A stretch of 64,000 nt of DNA, taken from CALZKI01 sp045124055 (GTDB lineage: Bacteria; Bacillota; Clostridia; Lachnospirales; Lachnospiraceae). Made by a program: the position numbers and the translations under genes. This document shows, in pieces, positions 43,628 through 51,214 of this stretch (positions are counted from its first letter, which is position 1; every line of letters begins with the position of its first letter). The DNA lies in contig JBGVKZ010000049.1 in assembly GCA_045124055.1 (NCBI GenBank), positions 1 to 64,000 of the forward strand, given 5' to 3'. Below the pieces are notes generated by a model. It did not search any database. It was not told the origin of the DNA and saw only the letters and a program-made list of their open reading frames with translations.

Positions 43628-44395
43628 TTATGCATTGAGCCATTTATTTCTGTTTGCTTTACGGATAGATCTTACTACAAATCCATCTGTACTTGTTCCT
43701 TCGTAAGAAGCAATCGCTGCAGCAATAACTGCAACTAATTCTAAATCGTCAGATAATTCTTCTCTTTCTTCAATCTGTGCGATTGTATTGTCAACTGCTT
43801 CTTCTTTGATTTCCTTTTTAGATGCTCTATTTTTCATTGCATCTTCTACTTTAGAAATCAAACGGAAACCACTAATAATAAAGCAAATTAAAATTAATAC
43901 TACGAAAACCGTACCCATACCCAAAAGAGTATTTAAAGCAGCGTTTTTCATCAATTCGCCAAATGTGTACTCCACATTGACTGCCATACTTGTAACATAT
44001 CCATCTTCGTCCATAATGACTTCAACAGAAGCATCTTTTAATTCGCCTGTCAATGCAACTTCTGCAATGACTTCGTCTTCTTCCATTTTTGTGATTGTTA
44101 CATCTCCGATAGCTTGAATACTACCCATATCTTTAAGTGCTGATTCATAGCTTTCAGCCGCACTCTGTACCCATGATTCTTCTGGATAAGCGTGCATAAA
44201 CTGTTCTACTAAATCTGCGTCAGCATAGTAGCACATTGCTTCAAAATATGATACAGCAACCTCTTTAACTGCCTCTTCATCACCCTGTAAGTTTACTCTG
44301 ACAAAATATGGCTGTTCTGTGTCATTTTCACTTCCACAGGCAGTTACACCAAACATACAGGTAAGTATACATAATACGGCTAAGAATTTTTTCAT
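43628..44395 (-). CDS. OadG-type gamma subunit with N-terminal lipoprotein domain
   Basis: 255 residues. A lipoprotein signal with lipobox GVTAC (Cys about 20) opens the protein, followed by an extracytoplasmic domain (about 25-150) of the DUF3887-like helical-sheet type. A transmembrane helix (about 157-180) and a cytoplasmic OadG tail ending in AAAIASYEGTSTDGFVVRSI complete it. Standard OadG is about 80-120 residues with just the helix and tail. The lipid anchor plus external domain therefore looks like a fusion. AGGAAG precedes the ATG. Confidence 0.85.
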   Translation of the reverse strand: MKKFLAVLCILTCMFGVTACGSENDTEQPYFVRVNLQGDEEAVKEVAVSYFEAMCYYADADLVEQFMHAYPEESWVQSAAESYESALKDMGSIQAIGDVTITKMEEDEVIAEVALTGELKDASVEVIMDEDGYVTSMAVNVEYTFGELMKNAALNTLLGMGTVFVVLILICFIISGFRLISKVEDAMKNRASKKEIKEEAVDNTIAQIEEREELSDDLELVAVIAAAIASYEGTSTDGFVVRSIRKANRNKWLNA

Positions 44396-44413
44396 ATTAA
44401 GTATCTTCCTTTC

Positions 44414-45841
44414 CTATACTGTGCCGTGTTTTTTCACTGGGCGATCCTCTCTTTTTGTAAAGAGCATTTCAAATGCACCGATAACATATTTTCTTGTATC
44501 CTGTGGAGCAACGATTTGGTCTACATAACCTCTTGATGCTGCACTGTTTACATTGTTCTGTAATGCTGCATATTCTTCTTTACAAGCTGCGATTTTTTCT
44601 GCACCCTGTCCATCACAAAGGATTTTTGCTGCTAAAGAAGCATCCATAGCACCGATTTCAGCATTTGGCCAAGCCATTGTAATGTCTGCACCGATTGCTT
44701 TAGAGTTCATAGCAACATAAGCACTTCCTAATGCTTTACCGATTACTACATTTACCTTTGGTACAGTAGCATTGGCAAAAGCGTATGTAAGACGAGCAAC
44801 TGCTTTTGCAATTCTCTTTTCACTACATTTTGTTGCTTTAAAGCCTTTTACGTTTGTTAAAGATAATACAGGAATCTGGAATGCATCACAGAAGTTAATG
44901 AAATCTGCTGCTTTTTCACAACCATTAGCTGATAAAACAGCATCAAATTTTTCTGTTACTTCACCATCAACATATACTTCTGTGCGGTTGGCAACTGCAC
45001 CAACTGTCGCACCATTTAATTTGATGAAACCTGTAACCATATCTTTTGCGTATTCTGCTTTTGTTTCAAAGAATACACCGTTATCTGATAACTGAGATAA
45101 TGCGATAGATGTATCGCCTACACAGTTTTCAAGTTCTGCACATACTCTGTTAATGTCGTCTGTGCATTCGATGAGTGAATCATCATCTTCGTTATTAGAT
45201 GGCAACATAGCCACTAATTCTCTAATCTGAGCAAAAATGGTTGCTTCATCAGTAACTACATCAACAATGCCTGCTTCGCTGCTCTGGAAAGATGCTGCTG
45301 AAGTGTCGCATTTTGAAATTTCGTTTTCATCCAAAGCGTTAGGAGAATTTACGAACAATTTTGCATTTTTTTCTTCCATAAATGTGAAATCTGTTAAAGT
45401 TGGAATCATAGCAAGTCCACCACCGCAGCTACCAAAAATAGCTGTAATCTGTGGAATCACACCTGAAGCCATTGTCTGTTTCAAATAGATTTCACCAAAT
45501 GCATTTAATGCATCTGTTGCTTCTTGTAATCTAAGTCCGGCAGAATCGATTAAACCGATAACAGGTGCACCTGTTTTCATTGCCAAATCATAGAGGTTAG
45601 TAATCTTTTTCGCATGCATTTCGCCAACAGAACCGTTCAATACAGAAGCGTCCTGGCTATATACATATACGAGATTACCATCAATTACTCCGTATCCGGT
45701 AACAACACCGTCAGAAGGAGTTTCTGTTTGTTTCAAGTTGAAATCTGTTGCTCTTGCTTTTACAAGTGCACCAATTTCTACGAAACTGTTTTCGTCGAGT
45801 AAAGACATAATTCTCTGACTCGCTTTTGAAGTAGTACTCAT
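44414..45841 (-). CDS. Acyl-CoA carboxyltransferase / decarboxylase alpha subunit (MmdA, 12S-like)
   Basis: 475 residues with the two crotonase-fold halves of propionyl-/methylmalonyl-CoA carboxyltransferases. SDGVVTGYGVIDGNLVYVYSQD and FGSCGGGLAMIP lie in the N-half. VKGFKATKCSEKRI, IGKALGSAYVAM and WPNAEIGAMD lie in the C-half. It is shorter than classic MmdA (about 510), so acyl-CoA specificity cannot be assigned. First gene of the operon; GGAGGG precedes the ATG. Its promoter region has an extended -10 (45927-45935) and an 18-bp palindrome (45889-45906). Confidence 0.9.
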   Translation of the reverse strand: MSTTSKASQRIMSLLDENSFVEIGALVKARATDFNLKQTETPSDGVVTGYGVIDGNLVYVYSQDASVLNGSVGEMHAKKITNLYDLAMKTGAPVIGLIDSAGLRLQEATDALNAFGEIYLKQTMASGVIPQITAIFGSCGGGLAMIPTLTDFTFMEEKNAKLFVNSPNALDENEISKCDTSAASFQSSEAGIVDVVTDEATIFAQIRELVAMLPSNNEDDDSLIECTDDINRVCAELENCVGDTSIALSQLSDNGVFFETKAEYAKDMVTGFIKLNGATVGAVANRTEVYVDGEVTEKFDAVLSANGCEKAADFINFCDAFQIPVLSLTNVKGFKATKCSEKRIAKAVARLTYAFANATVPKVNVVIGKALGSAYVAMNSKAIGADITMAWPNAEIGAMDASLAAKILCDGQGAEKIAACKEEYAALQNNVNSAASRGYVDQIVAPQDTRKYVIGAFEMLFTKREDRPVKKHGTV

Positions 45842-45888
45842 ATTTTTCAGCCCTCCACTTTATATTAAAAAAATTATAACAATTTTAT

Positions 45889-45906
45889 GAGAATCAAATG
45901 ATTCTC
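45889..45906. promoter_or_regulatory. 18-bp palindrome, operator candidate for the decarboxylase operon
   Basis: GAGAATCA-AA-TGATTCTC has perfect 8-bp arms. It lies about 20 bases downstream of the extended -10 box, inside the leader, where a repressor could act. The regulator is unknown. Confidence 0.55.
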
Positions 45907-45926
45907 GCAAATTTGCAATCGCTTGT

Positions 45927-45935
45927 ATTATAGCA
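45927..45935 (-). promoter_or_regulatory. Extended -10 promoter of the decarboxylase operon
   Basis: TGCTATAAT on the minus strand, with no good -35 hexamer. A second TATAAT at 45873-45878 also lacks a -35. Confidence 0.5.
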
Positions 45936-46017
45936 TAGAATTTTCATTCAGTATAGAAATAATTTATATTTTTTTTGATATTTTTTAGATTTTTCTTCCT
46001 GCATTTTTATGCCTTTT

Positions 46018-46050
46018 CACCCGTCACATTTTGTGGCGGGTGTTTTTTTT
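46018..46050 (+). terminator. Stem-loop with T8 run on the plus strand
   Basis: CACCCGTCACA (46018-46028) and TGTGGCGGGTG (46032-46042) pair with one mismatch, followed by T8 only on the plus strand. The nearest genes on both sides are minus-strand. As a plus-strand terminator it would stop antisense transcription into dacF. On the minus strand it may form the 3' end of the dacF mRNA. Confidence 0.7.
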
Positions 46051-46073
46051 CACTTGAAGCGTTCAATCCTTTA

Positions 46074-47285
46074 CTAGCCCATTGCCCATTTTTTGATAAC
46101 ATATTCGAAACTCCACTCTAAACTATGTTTTTCAATGGCGGTTTTGGTTCTGATTTCACAGGTTTTTACCACTTCTCCATTCACGTAGTACTCCATTTTG
46201 CCTACCTTCTGGTTTAACTCCACCGGGGCATACAGTTTCTTCGGCAAATATACCTTCACTTCCACTTTATCATCTTCACAAAGAAGCATCTCAAAAGTCT
46301 CTGTATTATCGCACAAATATACCGGAACTTCCTGTAATCCATAGGGAACACCGCCTAGTACCTGCACCAAAGGAAGTTCCACCTGAGTAATAATGTTTTC
46401 GTAATGAAAATTCTCTATCCCATATTGAAACAACTTCTTCGTATCTGACCATTTGTAGTTTTTGTTATTCGGCCAACCACAAGCCAATAAGGATACCACA
46501 AATGTTCTGCCACTATTTTTCAGTGCTGCTACATAACAATAACCTGCCTGATTGGTAAAGCCGGTTTTTCCAGCCAATACTCCCTCCATCATAGACAAAA
46601 AGGAATTTTTATTACTACAACTATAACTTCTTCCCCCTTTTACAAAAACGCCTTCACTCAGCTTATATTCCGTAAAACTATATTGTAACGTATTACAGAT
46701 TTCTAGAAATTTATCTTTTTTTGGCGAATGCAGGATACAATAGGACATAATTTTTGACAAATCTTCTGCTGTGGTAGAATGAAATTTTTCTCCCTCCGTA
46801 GCATCTAATCCGTTGGGAGTAATAAAATATGTATTTTTACAACCAATGCTTTTTGCTTTTTCATTCATCAGTGCCGCAAATCCTTCCACACTTCCGCCTA
46901 TATGCTCTGCAATAGCTACCGCAGAATCATTGTGGGATTCTAGCATCAATGAATATAGCAAATCTTCCAGTTTAAAATACTGACCATTTTGCATACCCAA
47001 ATGTACTTTGGGCATTCTTGCTGCATTGCTAGATACCAAAACATAATCTTCATAATTGCCAAGCTCCAGTGCCAAAATACAGGTTAAAATCTTTGTGGTA
47101 CTGGCATTTGCCATAATGTTTTCTTCATTTTTTCCATATAAAATACGCCCGGAATCTGCATCCATTAAGACTGCCGATTGGGCGTATAAATCAAGTTCTG
47201 TATTGTTGTCCTCATTTGGAACTTCACACAACAGCATTGAAAAAGATAACAAATAAGCCATTGCACGTAACTTTGAAAATATCAT
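46074..47285 (-). CDS. D-alanyl-D-alanine carboxypeptidase (DacF-like)
   Basis: 403-residue S11 serine peptidase with signal peptide (about 1-20). The penicillin-binding motifs are SxxK in ANASTTK (about 62-68), SxN in ESHNDSA (about 117) and KTG in AGKTGFTNQAG. A C-terminal PBP5_C-like beta domain follows. It trims the terminal D-Ala of peptidoglycan stem peptides. It is the last gene after dacB, a phosphoesterase, scpA and scpB. A paralogue is encoded at 49626-50783. Confidence 0.93.
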   Translation of the reverse strand: MIFSKLRAMAYLLSFSMLLCEVPNEDNNTELDLYAQSAVLMDADSGRILYGKNEENIMANASTTKILTCILALELGNYEDYVLVSSNAARMPKVHLGMQNGQYFKLEDLLYSLMLESHNDSAVAIAEHIGGSVEGFAALMNEKAKSIGCKNTYFITPNGLDATEGEKFHSTTAEDLSKIMSYCILHSPKKDKFLEICNTLQYSFTEYKLSEGVFVKGGRSYSCSNKNSFLSMMEGVLAGKTGFTNQAGYCYVAALKNSGRTFVVSLLACGWPNNKNYKWSDTKKLFQYGIENFHYENIITQVELPLVQVLGGVPYGLQEVPVYLCDNTETFEMLLCEDDKVEVKVYLPKKLYAPVELNQKVGKMEYYVNGEVVKTCEIRTKTAIEKHSLEWSFEYVIKKWAMG

Positions 47286-47333
47286 AGATGTCCCTCGAAG
47301 GTAATTTATACAATATATGATAACTTTTTCAAA

Positions 47334-47903
47334 TTATACATTTAAGCTAAGCTGCACTTCTTCTTCTGCCTGATTTCTGAATTCTTCTATCTGAAGGGTA
47401 CTGATTTCCGGCAATTCTTCCAGCGACTTTACTCCAAAACTTCTCAAAAACTGTTCTGTTGTACCAAAAAGAAGGGGTCTTCCCGGTGCATCCATTCTGC
47501 CAAGTTCTGTAATCAATCCATATTCCAGTAATTTATTTACAGCATGGTCGCAACTTACGCCTCTGACTCTTTCAATTTCTGTTCTGGTAACTGGCTGCTT
47601 ATAGGCAATAATTGACAAAGTCTCCAATAATGTATCCGTTAACACATGTTTTTTCGGTGCTCTGGCAATTTTAATTAAGTATTCGTAATATTCGCCTTTG
47701 GTACAAAGCTGCACTTTATCTTCTAACCATAACAGTGAAATGCCCCTGTTTTCATTCTTATATTCTTCTTCCATTTCTGTCAAAATGGCTTTTGTTTCCT
47801 TTAAAGATTCTTCAATCAATTCTGCCAATTTAGAAACTTCCACCGTTTCTCCCATAGCAAATAATATGGATTCTATGACTGCCTTTGCTTTATTTTTCTC
47901 CAC
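47334..47903 (-). CDS. scpB: Segregation and condensation protein B
   Basis: 189-residue winged-helix protein that joins ScpA as the non-SMC part of the bacterial condensin. ESILFAMGETVEVSKLAELI starts the first winged helix, and the second contains YKQPVTRTEIERVRG. The start is a GTG two bases after the scpA stop codon, with GGGAGA upstream inside scpA, indicating coupling. Confidence 0.96.
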   Translation of the reverse strand: MEKNKAKAVIESILFAMGETVEVSKLAELIEESLKETKAILTEMEEEYKNENRGISLLWLEDKVQLCTKGEYYEYLIKIARAPKKHVLTDTLLETLSIIAYKQPVTRTEIERVRGVSCDHAVNKLLEYGLITELGRMDAPGRPLLFGTTEQFLRSFGVKSLEELPEISTLQIEEFRNQAEEEVQLSLNV

Positions 47904-47905
47904 GA

Positions 47906-48658
47906 CTATTCTTTGTCTCCCTTATATGTAATCTCAATATCATCAAATAATTCTTTCTGCTGGATATCAATTTTGCCAATCTTCATCATTTCCAAAATAA
48001 TTAAGAAAGTAACAATAATTTCAATTTTACTATGCTGCTTTTCCAATAATTTCCGGAAACTACACTGTCTGGTAATTTTCAATAAATCCTCAATATAGAC
48101 AGTTTTGGCATCGATATCCACTTCATCTTTTTCGATTTTACCAAACTGACTTCTGACAGGGTCAATTTTATCCTCCTGTCGTTTCACCATATCTTTAAAA
48201 ATCTCATGAAGTTTGGTTAAGGTAACATCGCCAATCAATTCTTCATAATTAAGTGGTTCTTTATATTCCACAATTTCTTTTGGCAAATCCTGTTGCCTGA
48301 AAAAATTCTTTTCCGCATCAACTTGTCTATCTTTCAATTCATAAGATACATACTTATACATTTTGTATTCTAAGAGTTTTTGTACCAATTCTGCTCTTGG
48401 GTCTTCTTCCTCCCCTTCTTCATTCACTTCGGCAGGAAGCAACATTTTACACTTAATATCCAAAAGCGTTGCTGCCATAACCAAGAACTCACTCATAACA
48501 TTCATATCTTCTGTTTCCATCTGACGAATGTAATCTAAGTATTGCTCGGTTATTGTAACAATCGGTATATCGTATATATCTACTTTATTTTTATCAATCA
48601 AGTGCAAAAGAAGGTCTAACGGACCTTCAAACACCTGTAATTTCACCGTTAATGGCAT
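47906..48658 (-). CDS. scpA: Segregation and condensation protein A
   Basis: Kleisin subunit of the SMC-ScpAB complex, 250 residues. LQVFEGPLDLLLHLIDKNKVDIYDIP is the N-terminal hallmark that binds the SMC neck. The C-terminal winged helix (FLIILEMMKIGKIDIQQKELFDDI) caps the other SMC head. ATG 48658 follows GGAG; the TTG-initiated extension to 48676 is not needed. The partner Smc is not in this window. Confidence 0.96.
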   Translation of the reverse strand: MPLTVKLQVFEGPLDLLLHLIDKNKVDIYDIPIVTITEQYLDYIRQMETEDMNVMSEFLVMAATLLDIKCKMLLPAEVNEEGEEEDPRAELVQKLLEYKMYKYVSYELKDRQVDAEKNFFRQQDLPKEIVEYKEPLNYEELIGDVTLTKLHEIFKDMVKRQEDKIDPVRSQFGKIEKDEVDIDAKTVYIEDLLKITRQCSFRKLLEKQHSKIEIIVTFLIILEMMKIGKIDIQQKELFDDIEITYKGDKE

Positions 48659-48726
48659 AATTTTTCTCCGTTCCAATAATCTGCCTTTCCATTTTACATA
48701 GAAATGCCCTCAAATTCAAGCAATTT

Positions 48727-49581
48727 TCATTCACTGTCAATTTCCAAAACCACAAGCTGTGCCGGGTTAAACACACGAACCGGTATCGTATGACTACCAA
48801 GGCCAGTACTAAGAATCATCTTAGACTCTCCTTCCTCATATAATCCACCGCTATACTTAGGAAAAATCTTAAAAGATGGTGCAATGATTCCGCCTAAAAA
48901 AGGCAACCTCATAATACCTCCGTGAACATGTCCTGAAATGACCAGGTCTGCCCCCCATTTAGCATATTGTTTCAAATAATCCGGATTGTGAGCCAGCAAA
49001 ATATTGTATCGGCTTTTATCCACTTTTCCCAGCATATCATCCATATACTGCGACTCCATTGGCGTCTTTTTTCCTCGTTTATAATATTCTCTACCTAGTT
49101 CTAAGCCGTAGATTGCCATATTTTCGTCATCTACAATCGTACTTTCATTGCAAAGAGGGAAAATGTCCCGGTTTTTCAGACCCTCGTTATACTCCTTTGC
49201 CATCGTACCATAGGTTTCCGGGTATATTTTTAATCGATACTCGTGATTCCCATTTCCATAAAAAATAGGATATTTCTCACTTAATGCTCCAAGAAAAGCA
49301 AGCACATGCTGAAACTCTTTTCCACTCTTTGCAGTTAGCATATCACCGGCAATTAAAATGCCGGTTGGATTTTGTTCTTCTATGGCTTTTAGCAGCTTTT
49401 TATTCCCATTTCCGTACTCTTTTCCGTGTAAATCTGCTAAAATGACAAATTTATGTCTATGCTTTACCTTGTCTGTAACCAGCTTATACTCTTTTACGAC
49501 AAAACGGTTCGTATCTATTACCATCACAATTAGGAAAAAAAGTATCACAATTCCCAAAAAAATCAAGACGAACTTTATCAT
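48727..49581 (-). CDS. Membrane-anchored metallophosphoesterase (YkuE-like)
   Basis: 284 residues with a transmembrane helix (about 3-22) and a calcineurin-like domain. The metal ligands are DLHG (about 50-53), AGDM, GNGNHEY (about 108-114), LLAHNP and GHVHGG (about 218-223). Relatives are UDP-diacylglucosamine- or teichoic-acid-linked phosphoesterases of the envelope, but the substrate is not clear. AGGAG precedes the ATG. It lies between dacB and scpA. Confidence 0.9.
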   Translation of the reverse strand: MIKFVLIFLGIVILFFLIVMVIDTNRFVVKEYKLVTDKVKHRHKFVILADLHGKEYGNGNKKLLKAIEEQNPTGILIAGDMLTAKSGKEFQHVLAFLGALSEKYPIFYGNGNHEYRLKIYPETYGTMAKEYNEGLKNRDIFPLCNESTIVDDENMAIYGLELGREYYKRGKKTPMESQYMDDMLGKVDKSRYNILLAHNPDYLKQYAKWGADLVISGHVHGGIMRLPFLGGIIAPSFKIFPKYSGGLYEEGESKMILSTGLGSHTIPVRVFNPAQLVVLEIDSE

Positions 49582-49625
49582 AAACGACTCCTTTACTCAT
49601 ATGTAGGTTATTATAACACAATTTA

Positions 49626-50783
49626 TCATAAAAGATATCCGCTAATTATCTTTTTTAAGTAATGAAAATAATTTGCTTTTTCTACTGCATTATCATATAC
49701 AAGTGGCACGCTTCCTATCCATTCTCCATTTAAAGAGTACACCACTTCTCCAGCCACCTGCCCTTCTTCAACGGGAGCTTTGCAGCTTTCTTGTACCTTA
49801 ATTTCTTTCGTAATCTGCGACAAATCTTTTCCTTCTGTATCCAGATAACTAAAGGGATATTCGCAAGAAATGCCGACTTTTTCCAAAACGCCACCATTCA
49901 CATCCACTTCGGGCAAATCATTGCAATTTTCATCCACGTATAATCGACTGATGTTGAATCCATAATTAAATAGTGCCACTGCATCCGCATTTCGTAATGG
50001 GCTGGTTTCTGCTCCCATAACAACTGCTATCAGTTCAATTCCATCTTTCTTTGCCGTGGCAGAAATACAAAATTTTGCCTTGGAAGTATAGCCTGTTTTT
50101 AATCCTGTGGTCCATTCGTACTGCTTTAACAGTTTATTGGTACTAGAAAGGGTGAAATTGGAACTTCCTCTCTGGGTTGTATGAGTAATATCTTCCATCC
50201 AAATAGTTGTATAATTGTAAATTTCCGGATGATTGGTAATCAACGCCTGAGACATCAATGCCACATCATAGGCACAGGTATAATGATTATCCGAATCAGT
50301 TAACCCGCAACAATCTACAAAATTGGTGTTGGTCATCCCCAGCTCTTTTGCCTTTTCATTCATTCTGTCTACAAAATCTTTTTCTGTACCGGCTATGTAC
50401 TCCGCCAACGCCACACTAGCATCATTTCCCGACGCCACCGTTACACATTTGATAAGGGTATCTACGGTCTGGGTTTCTCCTTCCTCTAAATAGACCTGAG
50501 AGCCACCCATCGATTTCGCATAGGCACTGGTGGTTACCAAATCATCCAGCGAAATCGTTCCTTTTTCCAGTTCATCAAAGACTAAAAGTAAGGTCATAAC
50601 TTTCGTTACACTGGCCGGACTTCTCTTTGTATAAGCATCTTTTTCAAAAATCACCTTTCCGGTAGAAGCTTCCATTAACACCACAGACGGTGCATTTACT
50701 TCTACTGCATAGGCATTCGCTGAATTAAGGAAAAAAATAATGGATACCGTAAATAGTAAAATAATTCTTCTAATTTTCTTCAT
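49626..50783 (-). CDS. D-alanyl-D-alanine carboxypeptidase (DacB/PBP5-like)
   Basis: 385 residues with signal peptide (about 1-26). The motifs are SxxK in SPASVTK (about 56-62), SGN in ASGNDAS and KTG in LKTGYTSKA. A PBP5_C beta domain precedes a C-terminal amphipathic segment (AVEKANYFHYLKKIISGYLL), the usual membrane-binding end. AGGG precedes the ATG. First gene of the dacB-phosphoesterase-scpAB-dacF group. Confidence 0.94.
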   Translation of the reverse strand: MKKIRRIILLFTVSIIFFLNSANAYAVEVNAPSVVLMEASTGKVIFEKDAYTKRSPASVTKVMTLLLVFDELEKGTISLDDLVTTSAYAKSMGGSQVYLEEGETQTVDTLIKCVTVASGNDASVALAEYIAGTEKDFVDRMNEKAKELGMTNTNFVDCCGLTDSDNHYTCAYDVALMSQALITNHPEIYNYTTIWMEDITHTTQRGSSNFTLSSTNKLLKQYEWTTGLKTGYTSKAKFCISATAKKDGIELIAVVMGAETSPLRNADAVALFNYGFNISRLYVDENCNDLPEVDVNGGVLEKVGISCEYPFSYLDTEGKDLSQITKEIKVQESCKAPVEEGQVAGEVVYSLNGEWIGSVPLVYDNAVEKANYFHYLKKIISGYLL

Positions 50784-50865
50784 AATTTTCCCTAATAAGA
50801 ATTGTTATTTTATCTATATGTAACGAACTGTGAAAAAAGAATTTTTCAAACAATAAATTTATTGC

Positions 50866-50900
50866 AATAAAAAAGTCCCTAACAATAGTTAAGGACTTTT
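50866..50900 (-). terminator. Intrinsic terminator of rpsU
   Basis: Arms 50871-50883 and 50888-50900 pair over 13 positions with one mismatch around an AATA loop, followed on the minus strand by a T run. Confidence 0.85.
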
Positions 50901-50907
50901 AAATGTT

Positions 50908-51084
50908 CTAGTTATATTTACGTTTTCTAGCTGCTTCAGATTTCTTTTTACGTTTTACGCTTGGTTTTTCGTAATGTTCTCTTTTACGAATTTCCTGCTG
51001 GATACCAGCTTTAGCACAACTTCTTTTAAAACGACGTAAAGCGCTATCTAAAGTTTCGTTTTCTTTTACGATTACGTTTGACAT
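50908..51084 (-). CDS. rpsU: 30S ribosomal protein S21
   Basis: A 58-residue basic protein, too short for a long-frame scan. The translation starts MSNVIVKENETLDSALRRFK and ends EAARKRKYN, the standard S21 sequence of Firmicutes. GGAGG precedes the ATG. It has its own promoter (51168-51195), a leader of about 80 bases with a TGTGCA/TGCACA hairpin (51143-51161), and a terminator. Confidence 0.97.
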   Translation of the reverse strand: MSNVIVKENETLDSALRRFKRSCAKAGIQQEIRKREHYEKPSVKRKKKSEAARKRKYN

Positions 51085-51167
51085 GTTTACACCCGACCTC
51101 CCTTCAGTCCCTTCCTATCTTACTGACTGATTGGGTTAATTATGTGCATCTTTTTTGCACAGAAATC

Positions 51168-51195
51168 ATTATATCATATATTTTCCGCTCGTCAA
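51168..51195 (-). promoter_or_regulatory. Promoter of rpsU
   Basis: TTGACG (51190-51195) and TATAAT (51168-51173) on the minus strand with a 16-base spacer, in the gap after alaS. Confidence 0.75.
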
Positions 51196-51214
51196 CTATT
51201 TTTTTAAAAAACTT

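Noticed and set aside
43293..43706. 137-codon Cys-rich plus-strand frame
   Set aside because: Antisense of the Ala/Lys linker of the biotin carrier; the Cys clusters come from GCA/GCT codons read backward.
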